64,000 nt of DNA from positions 798,501,119 to 798,565,118 of the forward strand of contig CM062805.1 of assembly GCA_031772625.1 (NCBI GenBank). The letters are read 5' to 3'. Below the pieces are notes generated by a model that did no database searches, was not told the DNA's origin, and saw only the letters and a program-made list of their open reading frames with translations. Numbering within the stretch: the first letter of the stretch is position 1; every line of letters starts with the position of its first letter. Positions 48,001 to 56,659 of this stretch are shown here, piece by piece. The position numbers and the translations under genes are program-made. This DNA comes from Pinus tabuliformis (lineage: Eukaryota; Streptophyta; Pinopsida; Pinales; Pinaceae).

Positions 48001-50279
48001 AAGATTTTAGTCCTAATAGGTTCTCAATAGAATTAATCTTTAGACCATCCATCCCTGACAACATCACCAACTGGAGAGTATTCAACGACGATCCTGACAT
48101 TGTAAATTTCCTCACTTCTGAAGGATCCTACTCAAATCAAATAATTGACGAAGACCATCATGATCACCAAATACAGCAAAATAGCACTGATAATGCTATA
48201 CCTAAATCAGTGGTTAAGTTAGAAGACTTATATGATTTGAAAAGTCGGTTTAAAAGGTCCGCCAATTCTAAACTCTACAGTTCTACTCTGAACTATGAAT
48301 TAGTGAACCTAGGGACCAATCAGAAGCCACAAAACGTTAATCTAGGCCACGGCCTAGCCCCTGAAGAAAAATCAGCATATATCCGTCTTCTGAGACAATA
48401 CAAAAAAAAAATTGCATGGAATTACGATGAGCTGAAGACATACAACACTTCTATCATTCAACACACTATCCCTATGATTGACAATGAAAAACCTGTCCAG
48501 CAAAAGCTCAGAAAAATCCACCCTAACTTAGAAAATCAAATAAAGACTGAGCTAAATAAGTTGTTGAGAGCCAGAATAATTTTCCCCGTCAGACATTCCA
48601 AATGGGTATCCAATATGGTGCCCGTTAGAAAGAAAAACGGAGATATCAGGATCTGTATCGACTTCCGGAATCTCAACAAAGCCTGTCAAAAAGACAATTT
48701 TCCCCTCCCACCTATGGAGCAAATATTACAGGCAGTAGCAGGCTCAGAGTTAATGTCTTTTCTGGATGGATTTTCAGGATACAATCAAGTGCTGGTACAT
48801 CCCGATGATCAGTTAAAAACCACATTCCGAACTAAATGGGGCACATACGCATATCGGAAGATGCCATTTGGTCTGATCAATGCCGGCGCTACCTTTCAGA
48901 GAGCCATGGACATCGCGTTTAAAGGTTTAGTCAATAAATCGGTAGTGATTTACCTGGATGATATAACAGTGTACTCCAAGAAACGAAGCGACCATCTCAA
49001 AGACTTGAAACAAATCTTTCAAAGATGTTTAAGGTACGGGATTTCACTTAACCCAAAGAAATCTTTTTTCGCATTAAGTGAAGGGAAATTGCTAGGATTC
49101 ATAGTGTCAAAGTCTGGTATTCACATTGAACCTGACAGAATCAAAGAAATTTCCGAAATATCCGTACCCCATAACAAAAAGGCCATGCAATCTTTCCTTG
49201 GTCAAATCAATTTTGTAAAGAGGTTTGTCCCGGATTTTTCACATATTATTTCTCCTCTACAAAATATGATAAAAAAGAATTCAAATTTTAAATGCGGTCA
49301 AGATGAACATGAAGCATTCAACTTAATCAAGCAAGCTATCATCAACGCTCCATCTTTAGCAACCCCAAATTTTTCAGAATCTTTTATCTTATACACTTTT
49401 GCCTCAGAGAAATCTTATGCCGCGATTTTAACTCAAGCAAATCAAGAGAAGGCGGAAGCTCCAATCGCATTCTTTAGCTCGAACTTACAAGGTGCAGAAC
49501 TCAATTATTCAGACGTGGAGAAACAGGCATATGCCGTTTTCAAAGCAATTAAATATTTCAGACCTTTCTTACTTAAAGCCCATACCAAAGTCGTAGTACC
49601 ATTTCCAGCGGTAAGAAACCTTCTGATACAGAAGGATGTGGGCAAAAAGAGAGCAAATTGGATTACCGCCTTACAAGAATACGATCTTGAGATCAAGCCA
49701 ACAAACATCGTAAGAGGTCAAGACTTCTGCAAGATGTTAGCTGGAGCATCGCAAATTCCTGAGAACTCATCTGAAGAGGTACATACATATGAGGTAAGCC
49801 TAAACGACGTAGAATCATTATATGTGGACACCATTTATTATCTTAAGAACGGGTATGCTCCATCACACCTGGACCACACCAAGAAAAGAGCTCTGAGATT
49901 GAAAGCTAAACAATACCAGCTCATAAATGATGTTCTGTTTAAAAGGAATTACGATTCTGTACTTCTTAGGTGTCTTGAGAAAACTAAAGCCGAAAAGGTT
50001 TTGCAGGAACTCCACGATGGACCAGCAGGTGGACACTATGCTGTAGAAGCTACTGCACATAAGATCTTACGTGCAGGATATTATTGGCCCACTCTGTTCA
50101 AAGACTCATACAATTACGTAAGGAAATGCCAAATCTGCCAGAATGCTGCAGGGAAACAAAAGAAATCGTCCATGCCACTACAGCCGGTTAACATCGAGCA
50201 ACCATTCAGCCAATGGGGCTTGGACATAATAGGTGAGATCGTTCCTCACTCTTCTAAGCAGCATAGGTATATGTTATAG
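45087..50279 (+). CDS. gag-pol: Gag-pol polyprotein with an extra RNase H before RT, cut in integrase
   Basis: 1730 codons. Domains: Ser/Pro-rich N-terminus; gag about residues 190-375 (WYFSLPSGSITSWDIFQSQF); acidic run about 455-465; aspartic protease at about 653 (VDSGASTNILP); archaeal-type RNase H about 843-970 (YFDGSKSNKG, NNTAEYEAL, VFGDSEIVV, NVSADLLA); RT about 1150-1350 with YLDD near 1289; a second RNase H about 1430-1500 whose first acidic residue is replaced (LYTFAS); integrase zinc finger (LHDGPAGGHY...CQICQ) from about 1640 and the first catalytic Asp (WGLDIIG). The stop at 50277-50279 lies 5 bases inside the nested LTR and is artificial. With the insert removed the frame reads HRYILTATDYF into 58402. 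The extra RNase H marks the Tat group, but it is usually described after RT. Confidence 0.9.
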   Translation: MATKSKPKYHSESKSPSSTPPTSLVRLNPELEVTRVSTAATYPNISDQLIIEPPEIQTLIRKLQGFSIFSQRSDKSRSSMTSQYNPAHPLTRLKSEKFGIQPSELPLPTRKRARKTPPESDSETLSSTSSISTPSPRSQPPTSSSQITHPSSTTLPLQSSKIIISSLSQHQGPSSALSLTSISTMAQSPWNNPGAVLMPPPLSPILAHPEKWLPKFNPETCMLAEEHINNFMLYVNLNGVTNEDAVVRLFPYTMQGTAGSWYFSLPSGSITSWDIFQSQFLTKFSDDRSTATLINDLSNLKAKAREPIKDFDLWFNKILNKIPATSQPSEEVRCEWYITALPSNLAIFVDRANKTTLVENLTKALAVEKRVVALEKRSAIEERKSKKISFKEDTKKKQTKDPFDMEGLQKVLKAMSNEMIEIRKQVVETSSKKPYRAFKRNPPMEVKPPNVVSNVKSEEEEEEEENTTEGQTDDEEVVELQGMWDFILPQEEDQEAFPVSTRSKNQLDPPQTTPKQKGASPATKDKVATKKTTARATQFSPVQLDQAPPSRTLIVSDEMEYNIIDDMKKTRANITLYELSKLKHQQKIMMKELHAVPTTSLPTAIAYHNMGIPPTNMINKIDPNDIALIGGRSRSHTPPFLLTYEIFNKNVHNCLVDSGASTNILPRSICAKLNVQPQKSAVRIVQHDRSQVEVIGELNQVTIRLSSNPKVCLVIDILVADIPKFYGLILSRDWSEKLHGYFSTDWSHMWLPYNGKPNQIKVERELHQKYIVTELEGENEAITYNSSIIGKYSVDSFLGNFNAHISPYLENSVLSQVENFSQTDDSKCFNFLDNSVNTSLFWKLYFDGSKSNKGAVAGCVLISPDGNKIMLTCRLEFDCTNNTAEYEALVQGLYKAIGLNVKYLQVFGDSEIVVKQVRNTIHCLSSHLKHYQSLVQDLTSHFIAFNISSIPRLQNVSADLLANVASRLIPSEDFSPNRFSIELIFRPSIPDNITNWRVFNDDPDIVNFLTSEGSYSNQIIDEDHHDHQIQQNSTDNAIPKSVVKLEDLYDLKSRFKRSANSKLYSSTLNYELVNLGTNQKPQNVNLGHGLAPEEKSAYIRLLRQYKKKIAWNYDELKTYNTSIIQHTIPMIDNEKPVQQKLRKIHPNLENQIKTELNKLLRARIIFPVRHSKWVSNMVPVRKKNGDIRICIDFRNLNKACQKDNFPLPPMEQILQAVAGSELMSFLDGFSGYNQVLVHPDDQLKTTFRTKWGTYAYRKMPFGLINAGATFQRAMDIAFKGLVNKSVVIYLDDITVYSKKRSDHLKDLKQIFQRCLRYGISLNPKKSFFALSEGKLLGFIVSKSGIHIEPDRIKEISEISVPHNKKAMQSFLGQINFVKRFVPDFSHIISPLQNMIKKNSNFKCGQDEHEAFNLIKQAIINAPSLATPNFSESFILYTFASEKSYAAILTQANQEKAEAPIAFFSSNLQGAELNYSDVEKQAYAVFKAIKYFRPFLLKAHTKVVVPFPAVRNLLIQKDVGKKRANWITALQEYDLEIKPTNIVRGQDFCKMLAGASQIPENSSEEVHTYEVSLNDVESLYVDTIYYLKNGYAPSHLDHTKKRALRLKAKQYQLINDVLFKRNYDSVLLRCLEKTKAEKVLQELHDGPAGGHYAVEATAHKILRAGYYWPTLFKDSYNYVRKCQICQNAAGKQKKSSMPLQPVNIEQPFSQWGLDIIGEIVPHSSKQHRYML
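50267..50271 (+). repeat. Target-site duplication of the nested element, left (GTATA)
   Basis: GTATA precedes the LTR and is repeated at 58397-58401. Confidence 0.85.
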
Positions 50280-51320
50280 ACATTTTTGTGCCTTACAGCA
50301 TAGAGCATGAAATGTCAATAATCTAAGGGATCCAAAGTCCCTAAACAAGTTGTTCTTACCCTTAGAGGAACAAGGTCAGCAAACCACAGCACTGCAAGTC
50401 AGTTCTCCACTGAAAAACACTCAAAAACAGGTCAGTTTTGGATCATTGCAGCTGCTCCACTAGGCATCTGCGCTGCATAGCAGGTACAACAAAGGCTACC
50501 TGCGTTGCATAGCAAGTAGAACAAAGGCTACCTGCGTTGGGCGTACTTGGACATGTGGAGGAATCTTTTTCTCAAAGTGCCAGTGCCCGGGAAGCTTCTA
50601 AAAAGACACTTGATGATAAGATTCGCCTAATGATGAGTTAAGAGCTTCTAAAACTCCAAGTGGAAGACAGAAACTCCGAGTGAAGAACTGAAGAACAACT
50701 GGAGTTGAAGAGGACAACAAGTCACACATCAAGCTGACTTATCTTCACTCCAAAACTCTATATAAGGATCTCATCCCATGGGATCTAGGAGAGGCCGGAA
50801 TTTAGTGCAAAGAATTGCTGTTGGTTTACAGTTGTGAGCATTGGGTGATTGCTTGAGGGAGGTGAAGAAGAGATTTCTCTCCGTCGGGAAGGTGATGCTG
50901 GATTGGACCTCTCATGGTTGTATCACCGCCTGAACCTTACTTCCATATATTAATAAAGCATTTGAGGTTCTTCTATTCGCATGTGTTTCAATGATGCATT
51001 GTCTTACTTGCGTATTTGATTTATGCTAATCCTTGAATCAGTTATGAATGCATGCCCCTTGTAGTTTCCTTTCTTTGTCTTGTTTGCAGGATCTCGTGTA
51101 GCTGGGCCCGTGAAAAGACTTGGAGCTGGGAGCAAGCGGCAATCAAAGGAGATTGGATCGACCATTTGCGCAAGACATCGGTAAGTGGATCTCTTCCTTT
51201 TATCTCTTGCATGTCATAAAGAAGAAACTTTAGATAGCTTTGCTTTCAGCTGTTGCTAAGGAACTGTCACCCTTAAAGTGGGTTAGGGTCATTCCGAGTT
51301 GGATACTTTCCCCCACAACA
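50272..51320 (+). repeat. 5' LTR of the nested element
   Basis: TGTTATAGAC...CCCACAACA. TATA box CTCTATATAAGG near 50757. Contains three 31-bp units with GGCTACCTGCGTTG (50465-50540). Confidence 0.9.
50465..50540 (+). repeat. 31-bp units with CTGC...GCAG hairpins
   Basis: CTGCGCTGCATAGCAG, then ACAAAGGCTACCTGCGTTG repeated. Related hairpins (ACCTGC...GCAGGT) recur in the leader at 51667-51745. Confidence 0.6.
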
Positions 51321-51323
51321 GAC

Positions 51324-51341
51324 TGGCGACTCCGCTGGGGA
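51324..51341 (+). promoter_or_regulatory. Primer-binding site, Ogre/Tat-like
   Basis: TGGCGACTCCGCTGGGGA lies 3 bases after the LTR. Ogre elements are described as using tRNA-Arg with a similar site. Confidence 0.75.
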
Positions 51342-52803
51342 TCGTGTCTTGTTGGTAGCTTGTGTTTCTTGCTATTCATTTCTTAAACAAAGGGAGTACC
51401 GAATCGAACTGCATTCGAGTCCTTCGAATGCAAAGTAGAGGGCAGCTACTCTAGCCCAGTGCTGGGCATGTTTATGCTCTGAAGAGCTGATCCACAAGGA
51501 CTCTTTGTAGCTCTTTTTGATAGTGTTCATCTTCCTTTAATCACCCTCTAGTGTATACTTGACTGATAGCCTCTGATTTGGCCAAAAACCATTGATTTCT
51601 GAGCAAACTGTGACCCGGAATCTGAGAGAGACGAGAGTTGTCTCATCAGTGCAGCTGCAACAAAGGCTACCTGCACTGCAACGCAGGTCCCGAAGGGGCT
51701 ACCTGCGCTGCATCGCAGGTTGACAGTGCAACACCTGCGCTGATCCAGTTTTGCCTTGTGCAACTGGGATTCCCCACTGTCTGTTGCCCAGTTTTCAGTA
51801 TTGTTTTTGCAGCCTGTTGTCAACCTGTATACCCAGCTGAAACCACTTCTATTTGCCTTCATTCCCCCTCAGTTGTATGAAGAAACCGTGATTGTTCTTA
51901 TTGTATTTCTTGTTGTCATTCACAGTTTCCCATAGCGAAAGTGAACTAGTCTTGCTATGACCTCTTGGATCTAGACCTATGAGAAAGTGTCGTTGTGATT
52001 CTGAGAGCTAGTTTATTGCTGTTCATAGCTGCTTGAGCATTTGCTTTCGTTATATGGTTCGAATTTCAGTATTTCTTGTGTTGAAACGAGTGAATCTTAA
52101 GGTGTTCTTTTGATTATTGGACAAAAACTTGTTTTCTTTCACTTGAAATTGAATTCGAAATTATACAACAGCTTTCTTTTTGTAATACATCAACATTAAG
52201 GAAGAAGAAAAGAAATACTTGCATTGTGCATGTGCATTTTGACAGTTTGCATGTCGATTTAGGAAAAGTGCATCAGTGTGTGCTCTATGATCTGTTTGAA
52301 AAGATGATGTCTTTCTTTTCGTTCAGTAGTTAAGGTTTTCATAAGTTGAAAGAATTGAAAAAAAAGCTTTCTTATCATTCTTAGACTGCATTTAGGAGTT
52401 GTCTCATACATCACGTGGTGATCCATAAAGGCAAACTACTAAGCAAGATCAACCTAAAAAGAACTGAATTTATCTAACAACGCTTTGAAACATAACGAAA
52501 CACAGTAGAGGTCTAGGTAGAGACGTGAACCGGCGTCGTTAAACATAGTGACTGTCGATCTCTACGAAGGTGGGTGATTCCTCCTGAGGAACGATAGCAC
52601 TAATACGGACTTGTGCCCCCGCGTACCGTCGCGTATATTGGGGGACCCCTATAGGAACAAAGCCTTTATCCATAGGAAGCCGTGTCGGCCGCCCTACTGA
52701 TCGCGATGCAGTGAACACAGCATTCACGAAGATCGACCACTCGTACCGTAAAACGTATTCTGTGGTTTCGCGAAAGGTTTGGCACACCCTTGCCTAGAAC
52801 TCC
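51342..52803 (+). other. Leader of the nested element
   Basis: Noncoding. 51650-51745 has three ACCTGC/GCAGGT hairpin units like those in the LTR. 52516-52568 has a GTAGAGA/TCTCTAC long-range pairing around GTCGTTAAAC. Other parts are unrecognised. Confidence 0.5.
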
Positions 52804-52943
52804 AGAGTAGTTTCTTTTGGCCTTTTTCAAACTCTATAACTGAAAAAGTCCATCCGAGCATTTGTCACTTCGGGCTCGTTAATACATCGAAGGAGACTAG
52901 AGTCATCTTTAGCTTTTTCTCGACTCTTAAAAAGTGAAAAAGC
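52804..52943 (+). other. Three pseudoknot-like units before the coding region
   Basis: Each has interleaved complements in the order S1, S2, S1', S2'. Unit 1: AGAGT (52804), CTTTTTCA (52822), ACTCT (52831), TGAAAAAG (52841). Unit 2: CGAGC (52855), CTTCG (52868), GCTCG (52874), CGAAG (52888). Unit 3: AGAGTC (52899), GCTTTTTC (52912), GACTCT (52922), GAAAAAGC (52936). Loop 3 is A-rich, as expected in H-type pseudoknots. They end about 90 bases before the ORF. Confidence 0.7.
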
Positions 52944-53035
52944 AAGTTGTGTCTTAAAAAGCGTCGTCATATAAAATTCATTTTAAACGGAACATAATCA
53001 CCCCTAATTCCTACGTTGATCTTAAGGTTGAGAAC

Positions 53036-53840
53036 ATGGAACACACCAACCAAGGGATTCCACAGCATGGGACCCCTAGCCCTTTCTCCTCTTGGGGAGA
53101 AGTTGGTGCGCCCCACATGGCCACATTGTCGCTTCCAAGACTGACAATTGGCCTGCCAATTTGGCTATTCTCAACCGCTGTAGTTCAGACCACCACAGTT
53201 CCTGAACAGTCGATTCAACAGTTAGACCAGTCTAGAGCTACCCTCCAGCCTTCCACTTCTTGTGAGCCTTCCTCCGATCCTTCTTCTTCGAAAGGTCAAG
53301 CCGCCAAAAGCGGAGCTCCCATAGAAAAGAAGAAGGAAAAGAAGAAGAAAGAAAAGAAGCAAAAGGAGCCAAAGGCGCCTGGGGGCAAGCAAAAGGCATC
53401 TAACGAAAACCCACACACAGCACGGACCGGGCCCAAATCGCCATGTGTCATATGTAGAGGAGACCACCTCCACCGTGATTGTCCCAGTATTCCCCGGATT
53501 CTAAGGGACTGTTCCCCTCGTTTGCACGATTCGGAAGCGTCAACCTCTGACAACCAGGTTGAATGCTTACCGTCGACCAACGAAAGTGAAGGTCGTAGAC
53601 GACGAAGAGGGATGAGATTCCCCTGCGAACTGTGTGAAGGCGATCACACCCTTCGCCGTTGTCCCTTTTTAGACGAGGCAAAGAGAGTTTTGGAAGATCA
53701 ACCGGTGGCACCGGTGCTACTTCCTCCTGGATATCAAAAACTCGCGCCAGGTCCTTCGTTGGTCGAAAATACAGCTGTCTTGCTCAGAGGGCCAGCTGAA
53801 GTGTCAGTCACTGAAAGTGAACCTACTGAATTCGGACGGA
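53036..53840 (+). CDS. Gag-like protein with two zinc knuckles
   Basis: The ATG at 53036 opens a frame that stays open to 54097, but only the part to about 53840 looks genuine. It holds a Pro/Ser-rich N-terminus, a lysine-rich stretch at about residues 98-120, then CVICRGDHLHRDC (about 138-150) and CELCEGDHTLRRC (about 199-211), both CX2CX3HX4C knuckles one residue shorter than the usual CCHC spacing. No capsid-type gag domain was recognised. The authentic continuation is in another frame from 53830, so there is a frameshift around there. It probably binds element RNA. Confidence 0.7.
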
Positions 53841-54630
53841 CGAAAGTCCAAAGGTCGAAACGGCAGTTGACCCGGTTCTCCCTTCAGAAGTTTCATCTTC
53901 AAACACCACAGTCACTGAGGATTCATCTTCAGTTGACACCCCCGCCGAAGAGAATAAGGATGACACCATCCATATTCTTTTCGTCAACTCCAATTCTGAT
54001 GAGCATCTGGGCAAAGCGCCCACTCCTTTATCGCAGGAAGGAGCATCGTCAGGATCATATCCGGCCGTATATTCGGTCCCACCACCAAGCAACCTAGTTG
54101 TGTCCTTTGATTGGAACCAACTAGGCAGACCCCGGTTACCAGCCAGTATACCATTTAGAATTATAATCCAAATATACAAAATGGTGATGGCTGGAACTAT
54201 CATTGATGAAGGGGCATCTGTGAGTATCCTGTCCTCTATTGCTTGGAAAGCACTGGGTTGCCCGGCGCTTTTGCCCGAGACAAGGCGTCTCTCGGGTTTT
54301 GACAGGGGAACCAGTCGACCATTAGGGATTCTACCTAATGTGCCTATTACCTTGAAGGGGAAGGCCGTCAAGATGAATTTGATGGTCGTCCAAGGACCCT
54401 TGGATTATAACCTACTCCTTGGACGAGACTACATATATTGCATGGAAGCAATAGTCTCCTCACTCTTTCGAATAATGTGTTTTCCACACGAAGGAAGAAT
54501 GGTCAAGCTCGTAGACCAACTTTCATTTCCGGGATCATGCATCGCGAATAGTCACATACCTATCCTCAATGGTCTTTTCGATCAAGAAAGGTCTCTTCCC
54601 CCGGTTCTTCTTCCTGATGAATGCGAGTGA
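53830..54630 (+). CDS. Retropepsin-like protease domain (DEGAS active site)
   Basis: The frame opens after a TGA at 53827-53829 and ends at 54630. It starts with an acidic linker (TDESPKVETAVDPVLPSE, DDTIHILFVNSNSDEHLG), then the protease: IIDEGASVSILSS is the catalytic block, with Glu where Ser/Thr is usual, followed by LGILPNVPITLKG and LDYNLLLGRDYIYCMEA. I recall similar DEGAS proteases in gag-pro-only plant elements, so this may be a family trait and not decay. It overlaps the preceding frame (minus-one shift). No RT follows. Confidence 0.75.
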   Translation: MRTDESPKVETAVDPVLPSEVSSSNTTVTEDSSSVDTPAEENKDDTIHILFVNSNSDEHLGKAPTPLSQEGASSGSYPAVYSVPPPSNLVVSFDWNQLGRPRLPASIPFRIIIQIYKMVMAGTIIDEGASVSILSSIAWKALGCPALLPETRRLSGFDRGTSRPLGILPNVPITLKGKAVKMNLMVVQGPLDYNLLLGRDYIYCMEAIVSSLFRIMCFPHEGRMVKLVDQLSFPGSCIANSHIPILNGLFDQERSLPPVLLPDECE

Positions 54631-54895
54631 TTCGGGAAAGGAACGCAGGAGCCCAGGGGGCATGCATCCTGGTCTGCTCTGGAGGCAGAAAAAACCTTGG
54701 GTGTAAAGTAGAATTTCCGCGGGAGAATATGACTAGTCCGTACCCCGTCCCCTCCTTCTTCTTCGTAAAACAGAAGAGCCGAGAAGAGATCTCATGCGGA
54801 AGAAGGGGCTGTTAGGAATGGGGTTGTTCTGGAAAAAGATTCTTTTGTTAAAGTTATGTGGGAGGACGGGGGCCCGTTACTCACCTTTGTCTAAA

Positions 54896-55193
54896 TAAGT
54901 AGGCTCTGCCAAAGAAGGGGATCCGTTTGCAGCAGCAAGTAGTAACCATCTTTGGATAAAAGGCAAGCCTCACCCATTAAAACAAATGTTTTAGAGGATA
55001 AGTAGGGGCATCCTCCAAAGAAAGGGATTCAATTGCTGCAACAAATTGTAACCATCTTTGTGTAACCTAATGATAGACATCGCCGAAGAAAGTTTCTGTT
55101 TGAAAGAATTAGCAGAACAATCTTTGGGTAACCTGAAAGAGGTAAGCCTCACCTGTTGAAAACAAAGGTTTTTAACAGAAAAGTAGGGGCAAC
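54896..55193 (+). repeat. Three structured tandem units after the protease
   Basis: Units begin CCAAAGAAGGGG (54909), CCAAAGAAAGGG (55015) and CCGAAGAAAG (55083), and each ends in ATCTTTG(G/T). The ends pair (CCAAAGA/TCTTTGG). Inside, the sequence differs but pairs again: TTTGC/GCAAG, CAATT/AATTG, TTCTG/CAGAA. AAGTAGGGGCA separates units. A CTGTTGAAAAC/GTTTTTAACAG hairpin follows at 55153-55178. Confidence 0.6.
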
Positions 55194-55406
55194 CTTGAAA
55201 TTATACTTACACATGGGGGCATGCAAACCTCTTGGAATGCGAGCTCGGGCGGCTTTTTAATTTTAGGTAGGACTAACCCCGCTAACCCGTAGATAAGCCG
55301 ATACCCGGCTTGCACAAAGAGAGGATATGGAGCAAAGCGTAGGGAGATGAAGCTCCTTAAAAAATAGGAATCTTCCATGAGACCTTACTACTTTATGACT
55401 GGTAAA

Positions 55407-56216
55407 AACGAGCAGTTTTGGAAAAGTTCATGCTCGTTAAAAAATAAACGCAAGATCTGAGCAGTTTTAACGCGAAAATTCATGCTCGTTAAAAAATAAA
55501 ATAAGCTTGTGAGCAGGCTTCCCCCCCAGAGTTCAAGCTCATTCAGAAAAAATGAACCGGTAAATAACCATTTGAGACCGTAAATTCATCAGCCACAAGA
55601 GCCTTGGTCGTGTTTGTGCACCGTCACCTCCACTTTTCATTTGGCCGATCATTCACATCCACTTGATTGTTTACCTATTTTGAGGAACAGCTGCGAAGAG
55701 TGATCTCACCTAGCCATCCTTGTAATACTGCCGTGATTGGAAAATTCCAACCTGTACCTGGAATCTGTTGCTATCCCTGTTTATCACTCGTTCCTCAAAA
55801 GACGAGTCTTCTTTGAGCTCTTTTCACTGACTCGTAAAATATGAAAAGTTTGCCAAGTTTTGGCCTTCCAGCTCGTTAAAAGGACCGGAAGAGCTATCCC
55901 TCCTCTAGATTTTAATCTTTTTGGACCTGAGGGATTATTGCACAAAAAGATCGAGCGCTTGTCTAGTTCGGCTCGATAAAGATATCGAACATTCGTCCCT
56001 TCTGTATTGTTTTATACTTTTTCGGACTTAAGGGATTAGATGACGAAAAAGGACCCCTGGAGTCCACTTTATGTACCCTTTTCAGACTCTCTAAAAATGA
56101 AAAGGACCGAGTTGTCTTTGTCGCTGGGCTCGTTAAAAATATTAGATAGCGACAAACTTGTCTTTAGACGAGAACGAGTTTCCCCATCGTTAGGCTCGTT
56201 AAAACATAGCGATGGG
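55407..56216 (+). other. Array of pseudoknot-like units after the coding region
   Basis: Strong units (S1/S2/S1'/S2' starts): 55510 TGAGC, 55531 GTTCA, 55537 GCTCA, 55553 TGAAC; 55802 ACGAGTC, 55820 CTTTTCA, 55829 GACTCGT, 55842 TGAAAAG; 55896 ATCCCTC, 55915 ATCTTTTT, 55929 GAGGGAT, 55944 AAAAAGAT; 55950 ATCGAGC, 55966 GTTCG, 55971 GCTCGAT, 55986 CGAAC; 55996 TCCCTT, 56017 CTTTTTCG, 56030 AAGGGA, 56044 CGAAAAAG; 56060 GAGTC, 56077 CCTTTTCA, 56085 GACTC, 56098 TGAAAAGG; 56173 AACGAG, 56183 CCCATCG, 56195 CTCGTT, 56210 CGATGGG. Weaker ones: 55407, 55458, 55865, 56107. Confidence 0.75.
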
Positions 56217-56659
56217 CTTGCCCGAAGGGCAGGTTATAGAACAAGCATATGTTATCCTCCTCAAGCTTGACAAAAATAAAGAGGTACTGGTCAGAAATGA
56301 CTGGGGAAAAATTGGGAAGAACCTCAAAGCTTAATGGTAACAAGTTGCTCTTGAACATGACACTTTTGCCTCCGTAAATATCGGGTTGGGTTATTATCAT
56401 TCACCGGTCCCTTCACCATGGTCTCGCCATACCATCCAAATGGGGTAATGCTACCGATCCATCACATCAGTGTCGAGATATGTTCAAGAGATGTCATTCA
56501 GAAAGTGTCAACCGGGTCCCATCCACTACCATACATCATCTTTCATCCTTCCATGACCGCCACCCTGGATCATATTTCACAGATCGTTTTCACCATCATC
56601 ACTAGTTCCGTTCCGTGTCACTGATGTGGGATTCATTAAGGCCCTCCATTGACGGATCG

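Noticed and set aside
53823..54371. 182-codon minus-strand ORF
   Set aside because: Antisense to the protease frame, which has clear catalytic motifs.
55865..55891. CTTCC/GGAAG unit with GCTCGTTAAAA counted as a full pseudoknot
   Set aside because: The second stem lacks a convincing upstream partner, so it is only listed as a weak member of the array.
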